This document shows, piece by piece, positions 23,231-34,420 of a stretch of 64,000 bases of DNA. The DNA is taken from positions 89,151,566 to 89,215,565 of the forward strand of contig OZ024928.1 in the NCBI GenBank assembly GCA_964017235.1. The letters run 5' to 3'. The position numbers and the translations under genes were made by a program. Positions within the stretch are counted from its first letter, which is position 1. Each line of letters begins with the position of its first letter. The stretch is from Sabellastarte sp. h YS-2021. Lineage: Eukaryota > Annelida > Polychaeta > Sabellida > Sabellidae. The notes beneath the pieces were generated by a model that was given only the letters and a program-made list of their open reading frames with translations, was not told the DNA's origin and made no database searches.

Positions 23231-23636
23231 AATTTTTAAAAGGAAATGCCTGTCTATTTAAATTTTGAATATTAATAATGTTATGGCTATCTTAGTCTTT
23301 TAAGAACTTATTTTTGTGTGTTATACCTCTGCTTGCTGAGTTTTTAACTTTTTAAAATGAAACTGGTTAAACGCCGGTTAAACATATTCAAGTAGACAAA
23401 ATGGACACTTTAAGTGAGCTTTAAGTCCCAATATTAATGAAATTATATCCGTATGTAGTAAAACTAGGGGATTTTTAACCCTCAACTAGCCCAGTTTTAT
23501 TCAACTTGCCTCAGTTAATTTTGACACAGCTCCTACAGTTATGAACTCATTTCAGTTGATAATCACATACTTAAAATTCTCAATTCTTTTTGTATTTGAG
23601 TACCCCTTTTATATAGATTGTTTGTTTACCATTTAT

Positions 23637-24082
23637 GCTGTAGCACTCCATCTCTTTGAGAGAACATGTAAACTGTGTAAAAAAGATGTAGAAGATGAGA
23701 TACATTTTGTTTGTGTTTGTCCAGCTTTAGAGCTGATTCGTATGAAATATTTCAAAATTTTAAATATAGATAAATCTGAATTATTAATAGATCAATTATC
23801 AAGGGTATTAACTCATATGAATGTCAATATGGTTATTAATTTTATTTTTGATTTGTGGCAAGAAAGAAAAAGTAAATTATATTGTTAATTTTTATGTATT
23901 GAATTGCTGTCTTTATTTACTGTATCTTACCTCAAAATATGTTTGCTCTGTTTGTTATTAACTCTCTATTTAAAGTGACTTATAAGCCCATATAGGGCTG
24001 GGTATTACTTCAATAGTTTTTGTATAATCCTTGTCAACATAATACATGTCACTATAATAAACTAATAAACTAAACTAAGTCC
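23637..24082 (+). pseudogene. LINE 3' fragment inside B1 (first copy)
   Basis: B2 and B3 run directly from CCATTTATGC into the CACATCCCCC/ATCCCCC block, while B1 has about 440 extra bases here. The insert encodes a tail with CKLCKKDVEDEIHFVCVCP, a C-x2-C...H-x3-C pattern found at the C-terminus of many LINE ORF2 proteins, then a 3' UTR ending in repeated AATAAACTAA. It is severely 5'-truncated. The LINE clade cannot be settled from so short a piece. Confidence 0.7.
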
Positions 24083-24417
24083 CAACCCACATCCCCCACC
24101 CGGATTCCCCCCACCCACCTCTGCTTGCTGAGTTTTTCACTTTTTAAAATGAAACTGGTGAAACATATTGAAGTAGACAAAATGGACACTTTAAGTGAGC
24201 TTTAAGTCCCAATATTAATGAAATTATATCCTTATGTAGTAAAACTAGGGGATTTTTAACCCTCAACTAGCCCAGTTTTATTCAACTTGCCTCAGTTAAT
24301 TTTGACACAGCTCCTACAGTTATGAACTCATTTCAGTTGATAATCACATACTTAAAATTCTCAATTCTTTTTGTATTTGAGTACCCCTTTTATATAGATT
24401 GTTTGTTTACCATTTAT

Positions 24418-24863
24418 GCTGTAGCACTCCATCTCTTTGAGAGAACATGTAAACTGTGTAAAAAAGATGTAGAAGATGACATACATTTTGTTTGTGTTTG
24501 TCCAGCTTTAGAGCTGATTCGTATGAAATATTTCAAAATTTTAAATATAGATAAATCTGAATTATTAATAGATCAATTATCAAGGGTATTAACTCATATG
24601 AATGTCAATATGGTTATTAATTTTATTTTTGATTTGTGGCAAGAAAGAAAAAGTAAATTATATTGTTAATTTTTATGTATTGAATTGCTGTCTTTATTTA
24701 CTGTATCTTACCTCAAAATATGTTTGCTCTGTTTGTTATTAACTCTCTATTTAAAGTGACTTATAAGCCCATATAGGGCTGGGTATTACTTCAATAGTTT
24801 TTGTATAATCCTTGTCAACATAATACATGTCACTATAATAAACTAATAAACTAAACTAAGTCC
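24418..24863 (+). pseudogene. LINE 3' fragment inside B1 (duplicated copy)
   Basis: Second copy of the same fragment, produced by the 781-bp duplication. It differs at one residue (DDIHF instead of DEIHF). Confidence 0.7.
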
Positions 24864-24888
24864 CAACCCACATCCCCCACCCAGATTC

Positions 24889-25598
24889 CCCCCACCCACC
24901 TCTGGGACCTCCAGCTATATTGAGTGACACTAAATAAACAAAGGTATTTAATGATATCAGATGAGAAACAAAGACCTCAATGGGGTTGCAGATCTTGTGT
25001 AATAGTGAGAGAGGTGTGGAGAAGGGGAGAGGGGTGGGGGTGGGAGGTGGTGGGCTTCATTACATATAACACAAAGGGGAGTCAGAACTGAGATTGTGTC
25101 ACATATTTAGGTTGCATATATATGGACCACATATATAGGTATAGAGGAAATGAATAACTGAAAACAATTTGCAAATTCTAAAAATAATATAATAAAATAA
25201 TAATATAAATAATTTTTTTTTAAATAATATTTTATTTGTGAACAAATATAGAAACAGATATGCGCTTTTGGGATTATGAATTTTAGAATGGACATTGAAT
25301 CATCAATCATTTAAATACTTTGAAGGAAGATTGAAAAGTATGATGAGTTGAGTTAAAAATAATATTTTATTTGTCAACAAATATAGAAACAGATATGCTC
25401 TTTTGGGATTATTATTTTAGAATGGACATTCAATCATCAATCATTTAAATACTTTGAAAATAGGTTTAGAGTTATCATTGCAGGAAGATTGAAAATATAA
25501 TTTGAGTTATGTATTCGGCGTCTGGGGATACACCATCTTCCTTGGAAGATATAAACAGAGTAGATTGATGTGCTGAAGTTCATATAATAATGGGTAAT
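24889..25598. other. Family B 3' half, non-coding
   Basis: Begins with C-rich CACCCACCTCTGGGACC and continues through A/T-rich sequence with two related blocks (AAATAATATTTTATTTGT near 25221 and 25358). The same sequence follows the array in B2 and B3. No gene. Confidence 0.7.
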
Positions 25599-25644
25599 TA
25601 TATCCCCAGACGAAAGTCGGGGATATATTGGATTCAGGTCCGTC

Positions 25645-25690
<46 letters not shown>

Positions 25691-28600
25691 AGAAATTTCC
25701 TTGTGGACGCGATAACTCAAAAACAAATTAATATTTTTTTTTCAAACTTGGTACACATGTTAAGGGTGCCCAAAGGAAGATCCCTATTTTAAGGTGACCT
25801 TAAACTCCCAGTAAAAAAGAACTTATGGCCACCTTAAGGTCAGAAATTGGACTTTTGGCCACTTAGAGCCCTGTAGGTCACAAACTATGATGCTCAGGTG
25901 GCTGAAATTTTACCTGACAACACATTAATATGTTCTTAGTACATGTGCCGAAAATCACGACTTTAAGTTGAGGAGAAAATTGTGTTTGAGGCCCATAAAT
26001 ACCCCCACTTGGGGATTTTTTGCTATACTTTTCACATATTTTGCCCTATAATTTGGAAGTGGTAATTCTGATGAGTCTCAAACTGCGCTAGGTATAACTT
26101 TGATATGTAATCCTTGTCTGTAGAAAATTTTAGGGCTGTAGGTTTACCCAAAGGGGTCGACTTAAGGTCTCAAAAGTGCCCACAGAGACCCAATTTATGC
26201 ACTTTTTGCCACTTTCAAGCACTGTAGCTTTCAAACTATGTCTCTCATCTAAGTTAAATATCATCTGGGAATATATCTATGTGTTTTCTTATATGTGCCC
26301 CAACATTTAGGCCTTTAATAGACAGTTAACCTGTGTATCAGGACCATAAACACCCACCCGAGTGACCCTTATAAGACATTTTTCACATCTTTTTCCCTGT
26401 AACTTGGAAATGGTAAGTCTGAGAAGTTTCAAACTGTATTAGATATATATTCTGTGTGTAATCTTAGTATGTAACAGATTTTAAGTCTGAAGCTTTAATT
26501 TTGAAGGTCAAATTGAGGTCTCTAAAAGGCTCCCAAAGACCCAATATTTGGACTTTTTGCTACTTTTAAGCCCTGTGACTGTCAAACTATGTGACTGATA
26601 GAGCTCAAATCCTATCTGGGAAGATATTAGTATGTTATTTATATATGTGCCAAAAATTAAGGCTTTAAGAAGACATTTAACCTGTGTATGAGGTCCATAA
26701 ATCCCCACCCGAGTGACCATTTTTAGACATTTTTCACATATTTTGCCCTGTAACTTGGAAATGGTAATTCTAAGAAGTTTCAAACTGTATTAGATGCATA
26801 TTCTATGTGTAATCTTAGTATGTGACAAATTTTAAGTCTGAGGCTTTAATTTGAAGGCCACATTTAGGTCTCTAGAAGGCCCCATAAAGACCCAGTATTT
26901 GGACTTTTTGCCAATTTTAAGGCCTGTGACTGTTAAACTATGTGACTGATAGAGCTGAAATCTCATCTGGGAATATATTATTATGTTCTTTTTACATGTG
27001 CCAAAAATCAAGGCTTCAAGTAGACATTTAACCTGTGTATGAGGACCTTAAACACCCACCTGAGTGACCCTTTTAAGACATTTTTCACATATTTTGCTCT
27101 GTAACTTGGAAATGGTAAGTCTGAGAAGTTTCAAACTTTATTAGATACATATTCTATGTGTAATCTTAGTATGTAACAAATTTTAAGTCTGAAGCTTTAA
27201 TTTGAAAGCCACATCGAGATCTCTAAAAGGCCCACAGAGACCCAATATTTGGACTTTTTAACCACCTTTAAGCCCTGTGACTGTTAAACTATGTGATTGA
27301 TGGAGCTGAAATCCCATCTGGGAATGCATTATTATGTCCTTTTTACATATGCCGAAAATCAAGGTTTTTAGTAGACATTTAACCTGTGTATGAGGGCCAT
27401 AGACACTCGCCCAAGTGCCTTTTTGGACATTTTTTCCGTATTTTGCCCTGTTATTTGGAAATGCTTAGTGTGACAAGTCTTAAACTGTATTATATATAAT
27501 TTTTGTTTGTTATGTATGTCCCCCAAAAAGTTTCAGATCTGTTGTTTAATTGCTAAGGTCTCTTTAACAATTGTAAAATGCCCACAGAAACCCAATTTAT
27601 GGACATTATGCCACTTTAAAGCCCAGTAACTGTCAAACTATGTGGGTTATAGAGCTGAAATCTTTGAATTTTTAAAAGGAAATGCCTGTCTATTTAAATT
27701 TTGAATATTAATAATGTTATGGCTATCTTAGTCTTTTAAGAACTTATTTTTGTGTGTTATCTCTCTGCTTGCTGAGTTTTTAACTTTTTAAAATGAAACT
27801 GGTTAAACATATTCAAGTAGACAAAATGGACACTTTAAGTGAGCTTTAAGTCCCAATATTAATGAAATTATATCCTTATGTAGTAAAAGTAGGGGATTTT
27901 TAACCCTCAACTAGCCCAGTTTTATTCAACTTGCCTCAGTTAATTTTGACACAGCTCCTACAGTTATGAACTCATTTCAGTTGATAATCACATACTTAAA
28001 ATTCTCAATTCTTTTTGTATTTGAGTACCCCTTTTATATAGATTGTTTGTTTACCATTTATGCATCCCCCACCCGGATTCCCCCCACCCACCTCTGGGAC
28101 CTCCAGCTATATTGAGTGACACTAAATAAACAAAGGTATTTAATGATATCAGATGAGAAACAAAGAACTCAATGGGGTTGCAGATCTTGTGTAATAGTGA
28201 GAGAGGTGTGGAGTAGGGGAGAGGGGTGGGGGTGGGAGGTGGTGGGCTTCATTACATATAACACAAAGGGGAGTCAGAACTGAGATTGTGTCACATATTT
28301 AGGTTGCATATATATGGACCACATATATAGGTATAGAGGAAATGAATAACTGAAAACAATTTGCAAATTCTAAAAATAATATAATAAAATAATAATATAA
28401 ATAATTTTTTTTTAAATAATATTTTATTTGTGAACAAATATAGAAACAGATATGCGCTTTTGGGATTATGAATTTTAGAATGGACATTGAATCATCAATC
28501 ATTTAAATACTTTGAAGGAAGATTGAAAAGTATGATGAGTTGAGTTAAAAATAATATTTTATTTGTCAACAAATATAGAAACAGATATGCTCTTTTGGGA

Positions 28601-28878
28601 TTATTATTTTAGAATGGACATTCAATCATCAATCATTTAAATACTTTGAAAATAGGTTTAGAGTTATCATTGCAGGAAGATTGAAAATATAATTTGAGTT
28701 ATGTATTCGGCGTCTGGGGATACACCATCTTCCTTGGAAGATATAAACAGAGTAGATTGATGTGCTGAAGTTCATATAATAATGGGTAATTATGTTTTAA
28801 AAAATTCCCGATCAAAACCTGTGGCGTGAGTGATGACCTGTCTGGGGATATGTTGGCGCCGAGTTGGCCCAATCTAGT
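25599..28878 (+). mobile_element. Helentron-like element B2, inserted into the tail of B1
   Basis: A complete copy from the 5' hairpin to CTAGT at 28878. It is flanked by GGGTAAT on the left and TATGTTTTT on the right, which are contiguous in B3 (near 43318-43330). B2 therefore landed at AAT/TATG in B1. Its GC block carries 14 CCG triplets. It lacks the LINE fragment and the 781-bp duplication of B1. Otherwise it is nearly identical, so both insertions are recent. Confidence 0.85.
25866..27650. repeat. 350-bp tandem array in B2
   Basis: Same five-unit array as in B1, differing only by scattered substitutions. Confidence 0.9.
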
Positions 28879-28966
28879 TATGTTTTTAAAAATTCCCGAT
28901 CAAAACCTGTGGCGTGAGTGATGACCTGTCTGGGGATATGTTGGCGCCGAGTTGGCCCAATCTAGT
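28791..28966 (+). repeat. Two tandem 88-bp family B tails
   Basis: 28791-28878 is the tail of B2 and 28879-28966 the displaced tail of B1. Each contains AAACCTGTGGCGTGAGTGAT, then GTCTGGGGATAT, GGCGCC and the CTAGT end. Confidence 0.85.
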
Positions 28967-28979
28967 TTTTAATGCATTA

Positions 28980-31900
28980 ACATTCATGAAATCATGCACA
29001 AAATCATTTATAACTTGAAAACTGTTGCATCTAGAGCATTTTGTTAAAATATGTTATTCAGCTACTTTTTTCATAGCTACAATATGGTGAGTAAGTTGGG
29101 TGCCTGTCTCAATAGCTAAGTGAGTAATAGCTACTTTTGGGCTTTTCAGTAACTTCCATCATGAGTAGAATCACTTGTAACTTAAAAACTATTGCATTTA
29201 GAGAATTTCGTATAAATATGTTATTCAGCTACTTTTGGGTCAGCTATAACATAGTAAAATTTTAGACCTGTAGCTCATGGCATAGCTGAGTAATAGCTAC
29301 TTTTACGTTATCACTGTTGAGTAAATCGCTTATAACTTCAAAACTATTGCATTTAGAGAATTTCGTATAAATATGTTATTCAGCTACTTTTGGGTCAGCT
29401 ATAACATAGTAAAATTTCAGACCTGTAGCTCATGGCATAGCTGAGTAATAGCTACTTTTAGATTATCACTGTTGAGTAAATGGCTTATAACTTGGAAACT
29501 ATTGCATTTAGAGTATTTTGTTTCAATATGTTATTCACCTATTTTGGGATCAGCTAAAACATAGTGAAGTTTCAGATCTGTGGCTCATTGCATAGCTGAG
29601 TAATAGCTACTTTGAAGTTCTCACTATTGAGTAAATCAGTTGTAATTGGAAAACTATTGCATTTAGAGAATTTCGTATAAATATGTTATTCAGCTACTTT
29701 TGGGTCAGCTATAACATAGTAAAATTTCAGACCTGTAGCTCATGGCATAGCTGAGTAATAGCTACTTTTAGGTCATCACTATTGAGTAAATCAGTTGTAA
29801 CTTGAAAACTATTGCATTTACAATATTTTGCTTAAATATGTTGTTCACCTACTTTTGGGTCAGCTATAACATAGTAAAATTTCAGACCTGTAGCTCATGG
29901 CATAGCTGAGTAATAGCTACTTTAAGGTCATCACTATTGAGTAAATCAGTTGTAACTTGAAAACTATTGCATTTACAGTATTTTGCTTTAATATGTTGTT
30001 CACCTACTTTTGGGTCAGCTATAACATAGTGAAATTTCAGACCTGTAGCTCATTGCATAGCTGAGTAATAACTACTTTGAGGTTCTCACTATTGAGTAAA
30101 TCAGTTGTAATTGCAAAACTATTGCATTTAGAGAATTTAGTATAAATATGTTATTCAGCTACATTTGGGTCAACTATAACATAGTAAAATTTCAGACCTG
30201 TAGCTCATGGCATAGCTGAGTAATAGCTACTTTTAGGTCATCACTATTGAGTAAATCAGTTGTAACTTGAAAACTATTGCATTTAGAGTATTTTGCTTAA
30301 ATATGTTGTTCACCTACTTTTGGGTCAGCTATAACATAGTAAAATTTCAGACCTGTAGCTCATGGCATAGCTGAGTAATAGCTACTTTTAGGTTATCACT
30401 GTTGAGTAAATCACTTATAACTTGAAAACTATTGCATTTAGAGTATTTTGTTGCAATATTTTATTCACCTATTTTGGGGTCAGCTATAACATAGTGAAGT
30501 TTCAGATCTGTGGCTCATTGCATAGCTGAGTAATAGCTACTTTGAAGTTCTCACTGTTGAGTAAATCAGTTGTAATTGGAAAACTATTGCATTTAGAGAA
30601 TTTCGTATAAATATGTTATTCAGCTACTTTTGTGTCAGCTATAACATAGTAAAATTTCAGACCTGTAGCTCATGGCATAGCTGAGTAATAGCTACTTTTA
30701 GGTCATCACTATTGAGTAAATCAGTTGTAACTTGAAAACTATTGCATTTACAATATTTTGCTTAAATATGTTGTTCACCTACTTTTGGGTCAGCTATAAC
30801 ATAGTAAAATTTCAGACCTGTAGCTCATGGCATAGCTGAGTAATAGCTACTTTTAGGTCATCACTATTGAGTAAATCAGTTGTAACTTGAAAACTATTGC
30901 ATTTACAGTATTTTGCTTAAATATGTTGTTCACCTACTTTTGGGTCAGCTATAACATAGTGAAATTTCAGACCTGTAGCTCATTGCATAGCTGAGTAATA
31001 ACTACTTTGAGGTTCTCACTATTGAGTAAATCAGTTGTAATTGCAAAACTATTGCATTTAGAGAATTTAGTATAAATATGTTATTCAGCTACATTTGGGT
31101 CAACTATAACATAGTAAAATTTCAGACCTGTAGCTCATGGCATAGCTGAGTAATAGCTACTTTTAGGTCATCACTATTGAGTAAATCACTTGTAATTTGA
31201 AAACTATTGCATTTAGAGAATTTAGTATAAATATGTTATTCAGTTACTTTTGGGTCAGCTATAACATAGTAAAATTTCAGACCTGTAGCTCATGGCATAG
31301 CTGAGTAATAGCTACTTTTAGGTTATCACTGTTGAGTAAATCACTTATAACTTGAAAACTATTGCATTTAGAGTATTTTGTTGCAATATGTTATTCACCT
31401 ATTTTGGGGTCAGCTATAACATAGTGAAGTTCCAGACCTGTGGCTCATTGCATAGCTGAGTAATAGCTACTTTGAAGTTCTCACTGTTGAGTAAATCAGT
31501 TGTAATTGGAAAACTATTGCCTTTACAGAAATTTGTGCAAATATGTTATTCAGCTACTTTTGGGTCAGCTATAACATAGTGAAATTACAGACCTGTAGCT
31601 CATGGCACAACTGAGCAATAGCTATTCTCAGGCACTGACTGTTGAGTAAATCAGCTATAACTTGAAAAATATTGCATTTGGAGTATTTTGTTAAAATATA
31701 TTGTTCACCTACTTTTGGGTTAGCTATAACATAGTGAAATTACAGACCTATAGCTCATGGCATAGCGGAGCAATAGCTATTTTCTGGTTCTCACTATTGA
31801 GTAAATCAGTTGTAACTTGAAAACTATTGCATTTACAGTATTTTGCTTAAATATGTTGTTCAGCTACTTTTAGGTCAGCTATAACAGAGCAAAAATTCAG

Positions 31901-32115
31901 ACATGTAGCTCATTGCATAGCTGAGTAATAGTTACTTTGAGGTTCTCACTCTTGAGTAAATCAGTTGTAACTTGAAAATTATTACATTTAGAGTATTTTG
32001 TTAAATATGTTATTCACAGACGTTTTGGTCAGCTATAACATAGTGAAATTGCAGACCTCTATGTCATGGGATAGCTGAGCAATAGCTTCTTTCAGGTTCT
32101 CACTGTTGAGTAAAT
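28980..32115. repeat. 155-bp satellite array in element D, about 20 monomers
   Basis: ATGTTATTCAGCTAC-type starts recur at 29218, 29373, 29528, 29683, 29838 and 29993, an exact 155-bp period. Each monomer has CTTGAAAACTATTGCATTTA, GGGTCAGCTATAACATAGT, TTTCAGACCTGTAGCTCATG and GCATAGCTGAGTAATAGCTA. Variants alternate in a higher-order way (TCAGTT versus TCACTT, ATTTCGT versus TTTTGCT). No coding potential. Confidence 0.93.
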
Positions 32116-32950
32116 CATTGTATCCAACCTGTAGGAAATCATGGGCTGGGAATCTGTTAATATGGTCCGATTTGACCTTGGACCCCTCCTTCAAGGTCAA
32201 ATGAGGATAGCCAAACATAAAAGTGCTTATAACTTGCTTATTATTGGTCCCAGAGGTTGGAATGAAAACCAACCTATAGAAAATCATGAGCTGGGAATTT
32301 TTTGGTGTGGTCGGATTTCACCATGGACCCCTCCTTCAAGGTCAAATGAGGATAGCCAAACTTAAAAGTGCTTATAACTCACTTATTATTGGTCCTAGAG
32401 GTTTCGAATGGAAAACCAACCTATAGAAAATCATGGGGTGGGAATCTTTTGGTGTGGTCGGATTTGACCTTAGACCCCTCCTTCCAGGTCAAACGAAGAT
32501 AGCCAAACTTAAAGTGCTTTTTACTCGCGTATTATTGGTCTTGGAGGTTTGGGATGGTAAACCAACATATAGGAAATCATGGGCTGGGATTCTTTTGGTG
32601 TGGTCAGATTTGACCTGGGACCCCTCCTTCAAGGGCAGTTGAGGATAGCCAAACTTACAATTGCTTAGAACTCGCTTATTATTGGTCCTACAAGTTTGGG
32701 ATGGTAAACAAGCTACAGGAAATCATGGGCTGGGAATTTTTTTGTGTGGTCGGATTTGACCTTGGATCCCCTCCTTCAAGGTCAAACAAGGATAGCCAAA
32801 CTTAAAAAGTGCCTATGACTCACTTATTATTGGTCCGAGAGGTTTGGGATGGTAAACCATCCTAAATTCTTTGGCTGGGAATCTTTTGGTATGGTCAGAT
32901 TTGACCTTTGGACCCCTTCTTCATGGTCGAACGAGGATATTGCATTTATA
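32116..32950. repeat. About 147-bp satellite array, six monomers
   Basis: AAATCATGGGCTGGGAATC-type phrases recur near 32138, 32282, 32428, 32574 and 32721. Units contain GGTGTGGTCGGATTTGACC, ACCCCTCCTTCAAGGTCAAA, GAGGATAGCCAAACTTAAAA and CTTATAACTCACTTATTATT. It abuts the 155-bp array without spacer. Confidence 0.88.
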
Positions 32951-33177
32951 GTATTTCTTTAAATATTTTTAACCTACTTTTTACCCTTAAACAATTACCT
33001 TGTTACTTTATTTCATAATACCATTTGCAGGGCACAACTTTTTTGTCCTTTTCTTCTGTCAGCTTCGAAATATCTTTCGAACATGCTGTTCAGTTACCAT
33101 TTACTGTATTTCTGTACAGCCCTTTCCCTGATAATTATGCTTTCCTCTCATTATCACCATCACAAATCAAAAACATT
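32951..33177. other. Element D 3' region, non-coding
   Basis: Mixed-composition sequence between the satellites and the 3' arm. An 83-codon open frame crosses it and continues through the D terminus into repeat F, so it is not a gene. Confidence 0.5.
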
Positions 33178-33221
33178 CAGTCAGCTGACACAGTGCCCGT
33201 TCACGGGCACTCTCCTCTTGT
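33178..33221 (+). other. Element D 3' terminus: inverted arm, hairpin and CTTGT end
   Basis: The arm CAGTCAGCTGAC is followed by a perfect stem AGTGCCCG-TTCA-CGGGCACT at 33192-33211, then CTCCTCTTGT. Arm, hairpin and about ten bases to the end is the arrangement expected for Helentron/HINE 3' ends. Confidence 0.82.
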
Positions 33222-34149
33222 TCTTGTAAGCAATAACTCTGAAGCAAAATCATTAACTTTTGCACAAAAAGTCTAAGGCACTTTGGTTCACTGGATTTTA
33301 TTAGTGGTTTTGTTAAGTTTTTAGTTGAAGCACAAGTTCACTGCATTCAATTAGTGTTTTATACTTAAGTCTGATACTAATGACATTTTGAACAGAAATG
33401 TCTGTGGTCAGTGTACCCTTTCACTTGAGACCTCTTCTCTGAGAACATTACCAAAGAATGTAGGACATACAGAATCTGGGAAAAAAATGCCTCGTGGACA
33501 AAATGCCTCACAGAAAAAATGCCTCCTGGAAAAAATGCCTCCTAGAAAGAATGCCTCCTGGATATTTTGTGACTAGGAAAAAATGCCTCCTGAGGAAAAA
33601 AAGTTATTTCAACCTGTAAACATGTTACATATGAACCTATAACGTATAATATCAAAAACATGTTAATGGAAGCCAGGGATGAGCAGCCAGCCAAAACAGT
33701 GAGAAGCACCAGCAAAACCTTACAAGAGAAACTTACGTACCTTTGTACAGCTAAGCAAAATGGGTAAAAGACTGTGAGTTTTTGACAGGCATTGGCGACT
33801 ATAAGACTCAAGTGGAAAAATGAAGATGCCTCTGAAGTTGTAATGTGAACCTGTAGTGTTATAATACTTGAAAGAACTTTTTTTCTTAGGAGGTATTTTT
33901 CCTGGTCACAAAATATTCAGGAGGCATTATTTCTAGGAGGTACATTTCCTAGGAGGCATTTTTCCTACACATCGGACATACGTTCTTTTGAGAAGTAAAT
34001 TTCACACCTACAATTTCTCTTCCGTCAAGCTGTGGTCGTTCTTTCATTTGTTAAATATGGTAACATACACAATGCACTAAACTTTACATTTTCTATTCCT
34101 TGTGATGCATATCTTGATATCTTTTACGGCTTACTTCACACTTTTTCAT

Positions 34150-34190
34150 CAGGGCCGCTTCGTTTTTGTCAGCAAAAACCTTTTTCTAGT
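34150..34190 (+). other. Repeat F copy 2 3' terminus
   Basis: GCCGCTTC, stem GTTTTTG/CAAAAAC with loop TCAG, then CTAGT. Nearly identical to 7770-7812. Confidence 0.65.
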
Positions 34191-34341
34191 TTTTTTTATT
34201 TTTTGCAAAACACAAAAATGCTTATATCTTGAAAACCGTGCTAGATAGAGCAGACTGCGCCGACTTTGGTTGCCACAACAGTATAAGGCTAGAAACGAAG
34301 CATTTTCTTAATACTTTAGCACTCACCTTTATAGCCTTTTC

Positions 34342-34420
34342 GGGACGCTTTGTTTTTGCTATGCAAAAACATTATCTTTTTTTTTTTGCGAGCGATCCTC
34401 TAGTTAAAATTTTCAAATTT
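34342..34420 (+). other. A1 3' terminus and displaced right tip of DIRS-1
   Basis: GGGACGCTT, stem TTTTTGC/GCAAAAA, T-rich spacer and CTAGT at 34404. The following bases, TAAAATTTTCAAATTT, match the missing end of DIRS-1. Host sequence resumes at about 34421 with GGAGATTTCAG. Confidence 0.75.

Larger units (their letters stand above)
23327..24888. repeat. 781-bp tandem duplication unique to B1
   Basis: 23327-24107 is repeated at 24108-24888 with few differences, for example an 11-base insertion GCCGGTTAAAC-like segment in the first copy only and GAGATA versus GACATA in the coding fragment. It occurs in B1 but not in B2 or B3, so it arose after B1 inserted. The small differences argue against a pure assembly artefact. 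Confidence 0.85.
21191..28966 (+). mobile_element. Helentron-like element B1, with B2 nested in its tail
   Basis: The body runs 21191-25598 and its 88-bp tail is displaced to 28879-28966 by B2. The 5' hairpin is ATATCCCC-A-GAC, loop GAAA, GTC-GGGGATAT. The arm ATATCCCCAGAC reappears inverted (GTCTGGGGATAT) in the tail, 26-30 bases before the CTAGT end. A GC block with 5 CCG triplets follows the hairpin. The interior is a 350-bp tandem array plus a LINE fragment, with a local duplication found only in this copy. Confidence 0.8.
20808..33221 (+). mobile_element. Helentron-like element D, about 12.4 kb with nested B elements
   Basis: The left flank CTTGATTTT and right flank TCTTGTAAGCAATAACTCTG are contiguous in F copy 1 at about 6572-6600, which fixes both breakpoints. 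The 5' arm GTCAGCTGACT is inverted at the 3' end (CAGTCAGCTGAC, 33178-33189). A perfect 8-bp hairpin follows, and the end is CTTGT. One added T at the junction agrees with T/T insertion. The interior holds a short leader, B1 with B2 inside it, and two satellite arrays. About 4.6 kb remains once B1/B2 are removed. No transposition gene seen. Confidence 0.78.
20084..34190 (+). mobile_element. Helentron-like repeat F, copy 2, split by element D
   Basis: 20084-20807 joined to 33222-34190 is collinear with copy 1 at 4070-7812. It keeps the empty site of the LINE that splits copy 1. In turn copy 1 near 6572 keeps the empty site of element D that splits this copy. It ends at CTAGT (34186-34190) after the stem GTTTTTG/CAAAAAC, then runs into a 169-type satellite fragment. 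Confidence 0.65.
15616..34404 (+). mobile_element. Helentron-like element A1 (composite, with nested elements)
   Basis: Starts TAAGCGTCCC and ends in a CTAGT. The 5' arm AAGCGTCCC is found inverted (GGGACGCTT) near the 3' end at 34345. The flanks rejoin: GTAAT on the left plus TAAAATTTTCAAATTT on the right recreates the DIRS right end as seen in DIRS copy 2. The target was therefore AAT/TAAA. The interior is satellite arrays and repeat F copy 2, which itself hosts element D. No Rep/helicase coding sequence is visible, so the element is non-autonomous. Allocation of the whole span to one A element rests on the two flanks matching. Confidence 0.65.

Noticed and set aside
28791-28966. Rolling-circle concatemer signature
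   Set aside because: Comparison with B3 shows the doubled tail results from insertion of B2 into B1.
28980-32115. CRISPR array
   Set aside because: No unique spacers: whole 155-bp monomers are repeated, in an intron-bearing animal genome.
33025-33276. 83-codon frame
   Set aside because: Crosses the mapped boundary between element D and repeat F, so it is a chance frame.
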